From contig CAJNDT010000968.1 in assembly GCA_905221615.1 (NCBI GenBank), positions 902,501 through 966,500 on the forward strand: 64,000 nt of DNA, in the 5' to 3' direction. Source of the DNA: Symbiodinium sp. CCMP2592 (taxonomy: Eukaryota > Sar > Dinophyceae > Suessiales > Symbiodiniaceae). The notes below the pieces were generated by a model that did no database searches, was not told the DNA's origin, and saw only the letters and a list, made by a program, of their open reading frames with translations. The translations under genes were made by a program, and so were the position numbers. This document shows, piece by piece, positions 1 to 11,894 of the stretch; within the stretch, counting starts at the first letter, position 1, and the number at the start of each line of letters is the position of its first letter.

Positions 1-58
1 TGTGTGGTTCGCTAGGTTTTCCCTACCACAAGAAATTTCTTCCGAGGCAACAGGGCTT

Positions 59-143
59 AATATAGGGGCCTTCATAAGCATTAATAATTAGAATAGGGGT
101 TTAGGGTATAATCATGGTATGGATAACTTTAGGTCCCTATATT
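59..143. mobile_element. Hairpin element, family V
   Basis: AATATAGGGGCCTT ... TTTAGGTCCCTATATT with GAATAGGGGTTTAGGG inside. Confidence 0.65.
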
Positions 144-1892
144 CACAGAGCATGAGCATCTCTGGCTGCATCCTTCGAAGGGCCTCCTTGGTACCATTGC
201 AGAAAAATGTTGGACACGAGGCCTTTAACCCATATTTTCAGGAACAAAACAAGCACCCAAGCGATAGCTTTTGAGTGGGGAGATCTACCTCTTGGCTCAC
301 TTAAAGAGAGGATTATGAGATGAGGTGTTCTCTTCAGGTGCTGTTTCTGTTCCTAAATACGTGCCAAAATCCATCCTGAGGGAGCCATGGCCCGGATCTA
401 AGGTTTCATATGGGTGGTTGTCAAAATTAGGGTCCCTTTTTGGGTCCTTATTATTAGTACGGCACCTAGTATTTAGGGTACCCAAAAAGGGACCCTGATT
501 TTGACAACCACCCATATCGAAGTTTAAATAATTAGTAATACTCTTGCTTAGGACCCCTTGGTCAGATCTACGTTGTAATTGTATACCCAAGCCCCTTTTC
601 TACTTATCCAGCCCCTCGATAGTGTATGATGATAACGACTGTGTTGACGATGCTGATGATGACGATGATGATGCTGATTATGATTTTGATGACGGCGATG
701 ATTGTGCTGATTATCGAAACAGAGCCCCTATAGGAAGTCCTGAAGATCTAAAGAGTACCTTTTCAGCCTCTTCAGAACCCTCTCTGTATAGAACCCTGAT
801 ATAACCCTTAAGCGAATTCTGATTCCTCGGTGCTGATACTACATCCCTTAACCGAACCCAGAAAGCAGCCTGGGAGCCTTGGAAGCCCAGATGAACCCTT
901 AAAGGAAGCAACTAAAGCAGCCCTAAATACTGAAGAAACCCTTAAAGCCTTAAAGAAAGGAAGCCTTAAACCCTATAAACCCGATAAAGCCCTAAACCCC
1001 TAAAGTCCTCACTCCGAGCACCCCCAACCCCTAACCCGTGAAGCCCTAAAACCCCAAACCATCGAGTCTTTAAGCCCTTCAGCCCCAAACCTAGAGCCCT
1101 ACACCACACAACCCTAAACCCCCAAAGTCTACTTGAAGGAAACCCTTGTTATAGTAAGCTTGAACTAGCTCTTGAAAAATCCCCTCCAGGAACCCCAGGC
1201 CCTGAAAAGAATGGAAGCTTGAAGCATCTGTTGGCAGGATCTGCTGGCAGCTTTTGAGGCCAAACAGTCATCTGAGCCTTGCGTTTTAGTGCTTAGGGTT
1301 TGGGGTGTTTGGGAGTCAAAGCTCCGAGGTTCAAGTTCTGGGGTTGGGGTTCAGGGGTTTAGGGTTTGGAACCGGTAGCCTAACCTACCTGGCAGATTTG
1401 GAAGTGTCTGAGATTCCCTTATAGTCCTATGCCCTTACAGCAACCCCATGGACATGGAACCCATCAGAACCCTGGAAGCTTCAAAACGGAAAGCAAGAAA
1501 CAGTGGAAGGCACCAGGCTCACGACGACTAAAAGGGCTCCATAAAGGTTCCATAAATGAAGGTTTCGGGTTTATCTGGCTTTGCAGTTTTACGCTGGTAT
1601 ATAGTATAAACCTGTCCCGGAGGTTCTAGAAGTCTTTGAGCGATTTTCCGCCTTGGGTCGCAAGCCCCAGGACAGACCACTAACATCCCCCAAAGCACAG
1701 ACCCTGGGCGCCGAACCTTATAAAACCCAAGCTTTAAAGCCTCGCTTTACAGCCAGAGACTTACTCCATGCTTTCGAATATGGACACCACAGCAACATAG
1801 GCTATAACCCTAGGCCCGAAATCCTACACCCGACCCTACCTGGTTCTGATGATCCAGGAGGTTGCACTAAGCCCTTACACTCTAATCCCTAC
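144..1892. other. Gene-free: telomere-word DNA plus one family A hairpin
   Basis: Degenerate CCCTAAA/CCCTGAA words throughout, a GAT-triplet patch (628-712) and short open frames without recognisable content. Confidence 0.7.
412..513. mobile_element. Hairpin element, family A
   Basis: Near-perfect inverted repeat of GGGTGGTTGTCAAAATTAGG with a ~30-bp loop, flanked on both sides by ATAT (408-411, 514-517), read as a 4-bp target duplication. MITE-like, no coding capacity. Confidence 0.85.
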
Positions 1893-2032
1893 GGTTGATG
1901 ATACAAATCCTGCATTACCTTAAGGACCCTAAACTATGGGAATTAGTGTATATTCCTTATTATGGTAGGGAATATACCATAATTCCCATAGTTTAGGGTC
2001 CTTAAGGTAATGCAGGATTCATATCATCAACC
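1893..2032. mobile_element. Hairpin element, family C (long-arm copy)
   Basis: Starts GGTTGATGATACAAATCCTG. Arms of about 55 bp are nearly perfect and include the family core TTAAGGACCCTAAACTATGG on both sides. Other family C copies keep only part of one arm, so this may be the ancestral form. Confidence 0.83.
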
Positions 2033-2157
2033 CTATCAGCCCCCTTACGGAAGCCTTTCTGGCAGCCCTTCAAGGGAACCCCAGTCCAATCCTTAAGACC
2101 CCTACGTGAACCTTAGAACTTGCGGCTCTGATCCCAGATCCTGTTCTTTGTTTATAC

Positions 2158-2184
2158 ATAAACAAATAAATAGATAAATATACA

Positions 2185-2255
<71 letters not shown>

Positions 2256-2276
2256 CTGTGTGTGTGTGTGTGTTTA
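2158..2276. repeat. (TA)n/(TG)n microsatellite
   Basis: AATA/ATAG words pass into long TA runs and then TG runs. Confidence 0.95.
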
Positions 2277-3059
2277 GGGTTTAGGGTCTTTTTGCATTTT
2301 GGAGTTTAGGGTTGACGGTCTAAGGGTTTAAGGTTTTAGGGTGTAGGAGTCGAAACAGAACCTGCGGCGTTGGCCCCAGATCCTTGGCGTCTCCACGAGT
2401 GAGCTTGAGAAGGCCATGAACAGCCAGGCGGGCTTTAGCAGTTTAAAAGGAGCTAGAGTTTTGGATTACTGAAGAGTTTAGAGATTAGGCTTTAGTAGGG
2501 TGTAGGGCTACGGGGCTTCTGCGGAGGAGTCAGGGTTCTAGTATGTTGAAGGCACAAATTCGGGCTAAAACTTTCTGATGGAACCCATGGATTTATCTTT
2601 GCAAGACTGCGGCGCGCTGAGTCTGGCGGCGTGGGCGCGCGAGTGTCAGAAATTACAACGGTTTGCAGGTGCTGTCTATGCAGGTTTCGCCTATGGGTTT
2701 ATCATAGGCGTTTATGAGTTATGAGGCTTTATGGCTTTTCAGTATGGATTCCCAGGGTCTCACTATGGACTCTTCTCGGGTCCACATACTATACCTACAA
2801 CATAGTCTGCGTGGTATACTTTGGCCTTTAAAAGGATCCTTTCATAGTTACGTTGGCATCGAAGTACATCAATTGGCAGTATTTCTCGATGTGTTCTTCT
2901 TGTTGCTATGCAGCCCTAAACCCTAAGCTCTTAAACCCCTATAAACCCTGAACCCGAAGACCCCCGAATTCCCTAAAACCCTAAGCTCCGAGGACACCTG
3001 ACTTGCGAGGGTGTGCAAATTGGGGCAAAAGCCTTGATCCCTCGACCCTGCATAACTAG

Positions 3060-3147
3060 CTAGGGCTTTAGGACATTTTATATTTTCCCTTATTGGGCTT
3101 AAGAGGATCTTATTTACTAATATTTTCAAAGGCTCTAAAAGCCCCAC
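3060..3147. mobile_element. Hairpin element, family N
   Basis: CTAGGGCTTTAGGACATTTT ... AAAGCCCCAC with CTAG on both sides (3056-3059, 3148-3151). Confidence 0.78.
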
Positions 3148-3212
3148 CTAGATAAGATGTTCGCTTTTTGGGGAAGGGAAGGTTCCCAATGTAAAGCCTG
3201 AGTAGCTTAGGA

Positions 3213-3313
3213 TTGTGGTTGTCAAAATTATGGTCCCTTGTTGGGTACCCTAAATATTAGGTGCCATAGTAGATTAAGGACCCCCAAAGGGACCGAAATT
3301 TTGACAACAACCC
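3213..3313. mobile_element. Hairpin element, family A (diverged)
   Basis: GTGGTTGTCAAAATTATGG paired with the end TTTTGACAACAACCC; no clear duplication left. Confidence 0.75.
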
Positions 3314-3810
3314 ATGTTCCTGCGCTGTGAAGATCGGTGAATAACTTTTGGTATTGCATACACGCATCAATACCCACTTCTGATTCCTAAGTGCCGCCAC
3401 TGTAGCAGCCCTTACGTAAGGTCAAGATACCGACCATACAGTTGAGGAAAACCTGCAGCGCTGCTGGTGCCTGCGAAAATCGCAAAAGGGCAGAAAAGTC
3501 GTTCAGAGGTTTCAGCGTTTAGGTTTAGATTTCAGGGTTTAGTTTGGGTGTCTTTCGACAAAAGTACAAGAGTTCCAGGCATACCGAAAGCATCAACATA
3601 AAGTACAGAGGTATATCAAAAGGCATAAGATGGAGTACAGGATGGAGTACAGAGTGAATAGAGTGAATAGAGGCGAGCATCGCGCTTGATTGCTCCGGGG
3701 CTTCTGAACCCTAGCTCTACCTGTGGCCGACAAAACCCGTCGTGTCGAGGCTTCTTGTTTCGAAACCATAACAAGGAACCCTAAGAGACGTAACCTTCTA
3801 GGGCTGCCTA

Positions 3811-3831
3811 TGTGTATATATATATATACAT

Positions 3832-3864
<33 letters not shown>

Positions 3865-3870
3865 CACATC
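3811..3870. repeat. (TA)n(CA)n(TA)n microsatellite
   Basis: A CA run flanked by TA runs; the open frames here are only this repeat translated. Confidence 0.95.
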
Positions 3871-4245
3871 ATCCTGCGGCCTCAAGACGACCTGCAGCGG
3901 AAAAGCCCCCAAGCTTGAAAGCCGAAGCTCCAAGCCCATGGAAGCCTGACTAGCTGCTAATACCATTTTTGGGGGGCCCCTTGCTATAAGTATTTGCTAT
4001 TTGTAGTATACTCCCCAACCCTACTCTGGTGATTACGGCCCCTGTATAAGCCCATAATCAAGTCGCCAGGAAAACGGCCACAGCAATCGCAACTACACAA
4101 TGCTTTTCCTTCTGGCGGCCTGCTGTGCAAAGGATCTGAGATTTGGGGTTGTGCACGGTTTCGGGTCGAGGTTAGGGCTTTGGGTCTAAACCCCAAGCTT
4201 TACGCCACTTTGGGGCTTAGGGTTATAAGGTCGCAAATGTAAAAT

Positions 4246-4353
4246 GGGAGTTTCCCAAAAAAGGGGCCCCTAATTTCTAGTACCCTAAATAGTAGGATCC
4301 TTATTAATTATACTGACCCCAAAATTCGGTGCCCCTAATTTTCGGAAACTCCC
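4246..4353. mobile_element. Hairpin element, family B
   Basis: Arms GGGAGTTTCC...GGAAACTCCC with AAAT on both sides (4242-4245, 4354-4357). Loop includes CCCTAAATAGTAGGATCCTT. Confidence 0.86.
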
Positions 4354-4450
4354 AAATCGAGGAATGCAGCTTTATTGGGCTGGGGCTGGGGACCTCGGGC
4401 AGGTAGGAGACAGTGAGGGGGTCAATTGGAGGTGAATCCTGAAACCTACT

Positions 4451-4547
4451 GTTGATGATGTAAATCCTGCATTACCCATAATAAGGAATATACCATAATT
4501 CCCATAGTTTAGGGTCCTTAAGGTAATGCAGGATTTATATCATCAAC
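4451..4547. mobile_element. Hairpin element, family C
   Basis: GTTGATGATGTAAATCCTGC ... GCAGGATTTATATCATCAAC. Confidence 0.83.
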
Positions 4548-4570
4548 CTAGTTTATTGTAGGTAATCTAG

Positions 4571-4665
4571 GAACCTGATTAAGAAACCTTGGGCCTTCGT
4601 TAGGGTTCTTTATATGAATCCTAATATATTGGGAGTTTTTGGGCCAGGGCTTCTAAATCAGGTTC
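4571..4665. mobile_element. Hairpin element, family J
   Basis: GAACCTGATTAAGAAACC ... AATCAGGTTC; flanks CTAG and CTAC. Confidence 0.75.
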
Positions 4666-5229
4666 CTACATTGGAGGTCCTTGTAACAAGGATGAGATCG
4701 TAGCAAACAGGGTCTATCTTCGGGTTTTTCTTGCCGACACTCACTCTTTGGCGACATGGCGGTGGGGGGCCTTGTTGATGCCAACCAAACATTGCGAGCA
4801 CTGTGTTGCAGACTCGGGGGGGGGGGGGCGAGGAGGTACCTGCTCTCCAGGCTCTTGGCTTTGCCGAAGCACTTGGAATCTGGATCACAACTGATGTCTC
4901 GGCAGGAACGCAGAGGCTCCAAAACCCCTGAATGATGGAAGACACCCTACATAGTAATAGGAGTCTGAATAACAGTTCATGTATATTCCCGAATTGAGGG
5001 CTTTTGCGGTCTCTGGGAGCCGGCTGCCCCCTGCACCCTACTGGGAGTCCTTATGTAAGTAGGAGCCTCTGAAACCCTGGAATGCCAAATCAAACGTATG
5101 CAGCACACTTCAACTCAGAACTGCCCAGCACATCCCAGGCAGTGATCATGATGCTGACGCTGATTGTCTGGCGCATTTAGATGTCGGGAGGCTGTCATGC
5201 ATAAGCATCCTAACCCCAAGCCCTACCTC

Positions 5230-5312
5230 AACCCGGAACAGCTTACCTTTTTTAAGGACTTATATAAGGAGATCATAAATAAGGAGCCCTAACAGGTAGG
5301 TTTTGCAGGGTT
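5230..5312. mobile_element. Hairpin element, family Q relative
   Basis: Flanks CTACCTCAA and TTAAGGTA recall 41662-41750; inside, CTTACCTTTTTTAAGG pairs loosely with AGGTAGGTTTTGCAGGG. Confidence 0.55.
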
Positions 5313-6244
5313 AAGGTACACCCTACACCTGAGACCCTGATAAGCCACTGAACCCTACAGGCCTGACCTCCCGGAAAGATCAATACCATGAAAGCCCCGG
5401 CTTTTCCAGGGCGATAATATGTAACTAGAAAAGGGTACTTGAGTATTTAAGGTTTGGGGTTTAAGTTTATGATGGAAGCTTATGGAAATGTAGGGTTTAG
5501 GATTTACATATGAGATGGAAGTTTACGGAATCGCCCAGGCTCCGATGGCGGACCCCTAACCCCAACCCCAATAACCTTCACCCCTGAGCGCTTACCCGTA
5601 CAACCTGGTTCAACACCCCAACAGAACCCTTATAGCAACCTTGTAGAAGCCTTCTTATCACAAGCGCTTATGGGCTCCTGCTTACGTGCTCGCAGCGACT
5701 CCGCGTGGAGCCTGAAGTCGACGGTTACTAACCCTGACTAACCATTTTCTATGCAACCCAGTAACCCATTATTTCGGTAACTGGAGCCCCAGCGTTAATT
5801 AAGCAGGAGTACCCACTTTAAGCTACCCCAAGTTGATCACCCATTTTTCTTTCGTCCCGACCAATGTATGCTAGGAGGATAGTAAGGGCCTTCAAACAAG
5901 TACTAACAAGTATGTTATACTAAGGACCCTTTAGGGGTTCGGCGGTTTGGGCGTGCAGGATGCTTTTAATAAAGCCCTACCTAAACCTCCAACGGTTGGC
6001 AAAATAAAGACCCGATGCCTACAAAAGGCTCTTGTTCTGGCTCCTGGTCAACACACAACCCCACACCCTCCGGATGCTTTAGGGTGCTAGGGCTTCGGGT
6101 GTTTAGCAAGTCGGGCTTAGCGATTTTGGGGGGGCTCAGGAGTTCGGACGTTTGTTTCAGGTTCATGTTTTGTAAGAAGCTGAGAGTCCGTTCTTGCGTG
6201 CTACAGTAGCAGCTTGGGAGTTGGGAGTACTTCGTAATCTATGT

Positions 6245-6345
6245 GGGGGTTTCCGAAAATAGGGGACCTTAATATAGTACCCTAAATAGTAGGATCCTTA
6301 TTACAAGAACCCAAAATAGGGCATCCCTAATTTTCGGAAACTCCC
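6245..6345. mobile_element. Hairpin element, family B
   Basis: Arms GGGGGTTTCCG...CGGAAACTCCC with ATGT on both sides (6241-6244, 6346-6349). Confidence 0.86.
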
Positions 6346-6400
6346 ATGTTGAGGTGATCTTATAGGGAGACCCTGCACCCCAAACCCCAAACCAGCCTTG

Positions 6401-6500
6401 CAGTAAAAGCCAGCAAGTTGGAACAAGGGTTTCGGAGGATTAGTGCTAGGATCCCCTGTACTTTAGGGGCATGAGGATACAAATGTTCCAACTTGCTAGC
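6401..6500. mobile_element. Hairpin element, family I (right end lost)
   Basis: CAGTAAAAGCCAGCAAGTTGG ends pair with CCAACTTGCT; the TA/CAGT end is missing on the right. Confidence 0.7.
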
Positions 6501-7253
6501 CTAAACCCTAAACCCTAAACCCTAAACCCCAAACCCAAACCAGCCCTAAATATCGGTTACAGTTTGGCCCCGAAGTCTTCGGGTCGCCACCCACGCAGGC
6601 CAAACCCTAAACGGAGCCCTGAACGATAAGTGGCACAGAAGCCTCGACAATTTCCAGGATTACTTAAACATTTTTTTTTACAGAAGCCTCGATAATTTCC
6701 AGGTTTACTTTCTAAACCTCCCTATAGTAACTGCAGCATCATGTACCCCCCCAAACCCCATGACTAATCATTCCTAAACCCTAAACCCGAAAGCCCAAGG
6801 CCCCGACAGTATCCTAGAAAATTCGAGGATCCCCGCTTCTTTGCTGACTTTCGCGACGGGCCAGTATGAGCAAAAAGCATTCCGAACTCATTCCTTGGGG
6901 TTCGGGGTTTGGGCTCTGGGGTTTAAGGGTTTGGGAGGGTTCTTTGGGTTTGGGGAGTAGAGGGTTTAAATACTAAACCCTTGGGCGTTCAACGGGTTAG
7001 GTCTGGATTTGAATCTTGGATTGGGCGTTCAAGATTTCAGGTTCAGGGTTTACGATTTCATGGCTTTGGGATGGTTGTGTTTAGGGCAAGGGTTGAGGGT
7101 TCAGGGTTGACAAGTTTAGTGTTAAGGCCCGTACGGGTTCGGGGCTAGGTGGGTTTGGTAAGGCTTGCCAGCTCAACGCTTGCCGATTGTACACGAAAGC
7201 TAGGTTATGTTGTTTTGATAGGGGTATAGAAAGGTCATGCACAGGCCAAGCTC

Positions 7254-7321
7254 ATATGCATATATACATAAAACTAAACAAAGAAATAAACAAATAAATA
7301 TGTACATATATATATAGGTAA

Positions 7322-7354
<33 letters not shown>

Positions 7355-7506
7355 GATATAAGTAAATATATAAAGATATATATGTATATATACACACATA
7401 CATATACATACATGCATACATACATACATATACACACATACATACATACATACATACATGCATGCATACATGCATGTATGCATACATGCATACGCATACA
7501 CATATC
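7254..7506. repeat. (TA)n and (CATA)n microsatellite
   Basis: TA-rich tract followed by CATA tetranucleotides. A second CATA patch lies at 7639-7695. Open frames of 70-140 codons on both strands here are Tyr/Ile/Met/Cys repeats, not genes. Confidence 0.95.
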
Positions 7507-8010
7507 AGGGTGCAACTTAGGCAGGGATACGCGAATGGCCGGGATAGCCGTACCCCTGGGGCCTGTTTCCATGTTCCACCACAACTTGGCCTTGTGAAGT
7601 TCAGGCCACCCTCATTACACATGGCAATTATGCCATACCTACATACCTACATACATACAGACATACATGCATACATTGTTGCATACATGCGTACACTGGC
7701 ACAGATCAAATTGCACCTGCTCGGCTCAGCTTAGCTTCTGGCGGCATCTGCCATGTACGGGGTGATCAGAAACACAAGAAGAGGTGCACAACGAAAGCTT
7801 TGGTCCTGAAGGGGCTGTCGGGGTTATGGATTCTAATGCACGGTCAAAGCCCAAGACGATAAGCCCTAAACCCTCAACCCGATTCCATAAACTCAGACCG
7901 ACCTAGAACCGACCTAGCTTAGCCTGTTTTGGCTTTAGCGTTTTGACTCATGACCCCCATGCCCTTCCAACCATCAGCCCGAAACGCAAAAAAGCTGAAG
8001 CCAAGTCCGT

Positions 8011-8106
8011 AGAAGCTGCCCCCACCCTGTAATAGTGACCATAAGGATTATATGAGGGCCCTATTATATTCCTATTATACCACTATTACAAGTGGGGGCA
8101 GCTTCT
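8011..8106. mobile_element. Hairpin element, family D
   Basis: AGAAGCTGCCCCCACCCTG ... AGTGGGGGCAGCTTCT, with the inner arm GTAATAGTG/CACTATTAC. Confidence 0.82.
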
Positions 8107-8245
8107 AACCAGTCCGTAAGATCACGGGGGGGGCCATGGCCAGCTCGGATGGAGGCGCGGCGCCGCACTCTGTGCTTCAGGGGTTGCCTGTGTTCTCATG
8201 TTCCGGTGGTAAGTACCGAGACCCGACGCTGACCTGAAGCCCTCA

Positions 8246-8340
8246 ACCCTAAACCCTAAACCCTCAGGCCTAAACCCTAAACCCTGGATCCTCAGGCCTA
8301 AACCCTAAACCCTGGATCCTCAGGCCTAAACCCTAAACCC
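8246..8340. repeat. 28-bp tandem repeat of telomere-like words
   Basis: About three copies of a unit containing CTCAGGCCTAAACCCTAAAC, separated by TGGATC. Confidence 0.8.
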
Positions 8341-8601
8341 CCACATGAGGGTATAAGGAGGGTCCTGGTGGGGTGTAGGACCAGTGCAGGAGTCTCAAGG
8401 TTTGAGCGATTTGGGGTTTCATTTAGAGTGTAGGGTTTGGGGTTTAGAGCCTTTTAGGGCTTAGGGTTTCGGGTTAGGGAGGAGTGCTGAGGCTGCAGGA
8501 CTTTGAATCGACTTCTGGCTGACTGGAGTTGCCGCACGAGTTCTGGATCAGGCTTTTGGGCTTGGGGTTAGGGTTTCCGGATTCAGGGCGTGGTACGATA
8601 A

Positions 8602-8728
8602 AAGGGGAAAAGGAGGGACCCTTAATAAGGACCCCTAGGTACATAGCCTCAATACAGCCATTATATACCCAATATATAGCCCCTTTATAGGGTAGGGGTC
8701 CCCATTAAGGGTCCCTCCTTTACCCCTT
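8602..8728. mobile_element. Hairpin element, family E
   Basis: AAGGGGAAAAGGAGGGACCC ... GGGTCCCTCCTTTACCCCTT around a TATA-rich loop. Confidence 0.82.
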
Positions 8729-8935
8729 GGATACGATCTTGCTTACGTGCAGGAATCATATCTTCGGGGTGTGGGTGCTTGGGGGGTAAGAGGCTAGAGT
8801 TACTGCGACAGGAAATATGCGCTCATCCATCACCCGAGGAGATTCTTCTAGCAAGCGTCTTTCGTCGTAGCTGGTGTGGAAAAACATGGTTTAGGGGTTT
8901 TGGCATAAGATGGTAATTACGGTCATAAGCTAGAT

Positions 8936-9034
8936 GGCTGGTTGTCAACATCAGGGTCCCTGTTTGGGTACCCTGAAGAATAGGTACCGTATTATAATAG
9001 GGACCCAAAAAGGGACCCTAATTTTGACAACCAC
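8936..9034. mobile_element. Hairpin element, family A (diverged)
   Basis: GGCTGGTTGTCAACATCAGG paired with TTTTGACAACCACCC. Left flank AGAT, right flank ACCC, so no intact duplication. Confidence 0.78.
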
Positions 9035-9049
9035 CCACCCAGACCTTCT

Positions 9050-9115
9050 AAAACCCAAACCCTAACCCTAAACCCTAAACCCTAACCCTTAACCCTAAAC
9101 CCTAAACCTTCAACC
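9050..9115. repeat. Interstitial telomeric array (CCCTAAA)n
   Basis: About nine units, directly after the hairpin element at 8936-9034. Confidence 0.88.
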
Positions 9116-9252
9116 CCAAACCCACCCAGATGTTCTGAATCTCCGAAGCAGCTGGGATGTCTTAATGGAGATCCCAGCTTCAGACCCCCCCCTGTAGACT
9201 GCGGGGCCTGGGTTCCCAAAGCCCCACATCTTAAAACCTCTACACGAAAACT

Positions 9253-9440
9253 GTTGATGATATAAATCCTGGGGTTCCTCTAAACGGGGTCTAGAAGGCT
9301 CCTTTAAGGGGTTCCTTTCAGGGATCTATATAGGGTTGTTGGGTTTAGGGACAAAAATCCTGCATTACCTTAAGGACCCTAAGCTATGGGAATTATGGTA
9401 TAATCCTTATAATGGGTAATGCAGGATTTATATCATCAAC
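9253..9440. mobile_element. Hairpin element, family C, interrupted by a 91-bp insertion
   Basis: Family C ends are intact. After AAATCCT (9264-9270) a foreign stretch intervenes, and AAATCCT recurs at 9355-9361 where the element resumes. The insert ends in GTTGGGTTTAGGGAC. Confidence 0.82.
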
Positions 9441-9828
9441 CGAAAGGAACCCCAAACCTGATCCCTGCGAACTTTCGAGCCCACCCTTTTCGAACATTTG
9501 GATTTCGGGGTTCCCTCTGCTTGAAGCCATCAACCTCGGACTCCGGAAAATCTAAACCCTGAGCCCTGGAACCCCATGCTCCTAAACCCTAAGCTCCTAA
9601 GCCCTTAACCCTTAAACCCAAACCCTAAACCCTAAACTCCTAAACCCGAAACCCCAGACCCTAAACCCCTAAACCTTAAACCCAAAGCCAGGAACGTCGG
9701 CGTTCTGGGACATTCATCAACGGCTCGGTGAGCTGCACACCAAGCTGGCAGAATGCTACCAGGCAAGCTGGGGCTTAAGGGTTCCTGCAAGGGTACGACA
9801 CCCTGGGCATCAAAATAGCCCAAAAGAC

Positions 9829-9892
9829 TTATACATATATATATATATATATATATATATGGTCTTTATATATATATATACATATACATGAG

Positions 9893-9937
<45 letters not shown>

Positions 9938-9945
9938 GGTCTTTG
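9829..9945. repeat. (TA)n microsatellite
   Basis: Two TA runs separated by GGTCTTTA; GGTCTTT recurs just after the second run. Confidence 0.95.
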
Positions 9946-10386
9946 GCCCAAAAAAGATATGAGTCCTGAGATTCCTATGTAGGGACAGGGCTTCTAGAAG
10001 GGTACTTTCAGGGCTCGGGGTTTAGAGTTGAAGCTTTTTGGGTTTGGGATTTGAGGCGTTAGGCTTTAGAGTTCACGGCTTCAGATACTGCAGCGTTCTT
10101 TACGGATTTGGGTAAGGGTAACACTGCCCAATGTTCAACTCTTTCGGGGTTTCGCTTTTGGTAGTTTTCTGCCTGGGTTTTGAAACCCTATAAATATTGA
10201 TGGATTTTAGATTGTAGACCGGCCCAAAGACATACCCTAGTTCATATTGGGATCCTCTTATGATTTAAGGTACATTCCTTGATTCCCCTATGGAGCCCTT
10301 ATTAAAAAGGAACCCTCTGGCCCATGCTCCGAAACCCTAAGACCCTAAGCCCAGAGATCCTAAACCCTAAAACCCTACACCCTACT

Positions 10387-10485
10387 GTTGATGATATAAA
10401 TCCTGCATTACCTTAAGGACCCTAAACTATGGGAATTTATGGTATAATCCTTGTAATGGGTAAATGCAGGGTTTATATCATCAAC
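10387..10485. mobile_element. Hairpin element, family C
   Basis: GTTGATGATATAAATCCTGC to TTATATCATCAAC with the core CCTTAAGGACCCTAAACTAT. Confidence 0.83.
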
Positions 10486-10606
10486 CCGAAGACCTCAGAC
10501 CCTGACGGCCCTAAACCTGGAACCCCTAAACCCTACACCCAAGACCAACACCTTACCCTAGGCATCTCAGGACTCATATACTAAGGCTTTTGGGCCCAAA
10601 GACCGT

Positions 10607-10672
10607 TATATATATATATATATATATATCTATTTATTTATTTATTTATATTTATATATTTTTTATTTATAA
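10607..10672. repeat. (TA)n/(TTTA)n microsatellite
   Basis: TA run followed by TTTA words. The flanks (AAGGCTTT.GG, ATTTTGATGCCCAGGG) resemble the flanks of the repeat at 9829-9945 read on the other strand. Confidence 0.9.
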
Positions 10673-10837
10673 GGCTTTGGGGCTATTTTGATGCCCAGGG
10701 TTAGGACCCTAACACCACGCTCGCGCGTCCAGATGGACATGGCGCTGCGTTCACGGCAGCTCCCCGACTCCGATGAAGTGGAATCGGTGTGCGTGCAGGC
10801 CTCAACTGCTCTCGGCTCTCGTGGCTAAATCCGACAC

Positions 10838-10930
10838 CCCTAATCCCTAAACCCTAATCCCTAAACCCTAAACCCTAAACCCCAAACCCTAAACCCTAAA
10901 CCCTAAACCCTAATCCCTAAACCCCAAGCC
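10838..10930. repeat. Interstitial telomeric array (CCCTAAA/CCCTAAT)n
   Basis: About 13 units, some CCCTAAT. Confidence 0.88.
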
Positions 10931-11038
10931 CTAGACCCCAATCCCCAAGCCGGACCCCAAAACCCAGCCCTAGACCCCAAGCTCAAAGCCCTCAACACAC
11001 CAAGCCCGAAATCCATATGCCCCCTCTACACCACCTAG

Positions 11039-11172
11039 GTTCCTGGGTTTAGGGTTTAGGGTTTAGGGTTCCTGACTGGTGCCCTTTTGATATTTTTTGT
11101 TTTAGGGTGCCCCTAATAAAGCCAAATATTAGGAAACAGGCTACCCTTATTGTAATTGGGATACTCAGGAAC
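11039..11172. mobile_element. Hairpin element with telomeric repeat inserted near its left end
   Basis: GTTCCTG ... CAGGAAC with CTAG on both sides (11035-11038, 11173-11176). About 29 bp of TTTAGGG repeat (11046-11075) follow the first GTTCCTG, and GGTTCCTG is repeated after it. Confidence 0.75.
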
Positions 11173-11787
11173 CTAGTTGTTAAGGAGTTTGATCTAAGTT
11201 GCCATAACAAGGAAAACCTGGTATCTACCATAGATCCCGATCTATTGTAAATTGCATTATATAGCTCCTGAAGCCTTATAGAAGCCTTGCAGAAAAATCT
11301 GTGTATTGCCTATAGATCTCTTATATGGAAACTCATATAGAAAAGGGAAGTTCCTTAACAAGAACCCAGTATTGGGGGCTCAGCAGCCTCGCATTCTTAC
11401 GGCTTAGGGTGTAGAGTTAAACAAAGAAACCTTCCGCCCTCTAAGCCCTAGATGACCTTCGAGATCGTCGACCCTAACAGCCCTAACAGCCCTAGATCCT
11501 GGAGCACACTGCGCTCTGCTGGAATTTACCCCCCCAGTTCCTGCCTAAATCGGCAGCCGGTGTGCTTAAAATTTACCGGCGCTTAGATTCAGAGACCGAC
11601 CTGAGATGCTGGATCGCATCAGCCCCAATCCCTAGAAGCCCCATAAACCCTAAACCCTATACCCGAACTCAAAGGCTAGAAGCCCCCTAAACCCAAACCC
11701 TCATCCCTAAACCCAAGTCCAAACTCGCAGTACAATCCATCGGCCCGAGAATGTTGAGAGCCCGAGACCCTGCTGCAGAGGTTTGAA

Positions 11788-11894
11788 TAATGTAGGGGCC
11801 TTCATAACTGGAATAGGGTTTTGGGGCCATTATACGTTACTTAGAATAAGGAGCTCCCCAAAATAGTAGCGGAAATTATTTAGGCCCCCATATT
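11788..11894. mobile_element. Hairpin element, family V
   Basis: AATGTAGGGGCCTTCATAA ... TTATTTAGGCCCCCATATT. Confidence 0.7.

Larger units (their letters stand above)
2277..7253. other. Gene-free: telomere-word DNA and hairpins
   Basis: Holds hairpins of families A, N, B, C, J, Q and I, one CA/TA microsatellite and degenerate TTTAGGG words. A short duplication CAGAAGCCTCGAYAATTTCCAG occurs at 6638 and 6681. No supported gene. Confidence 0.7.

Noticed and set aside
7200..7622. 140-codon Cys/Met/Tyr-rich minus-strand frame
   Set aside because: It is the CATA/TA microsatellite in translation; similar frames open on both strands.
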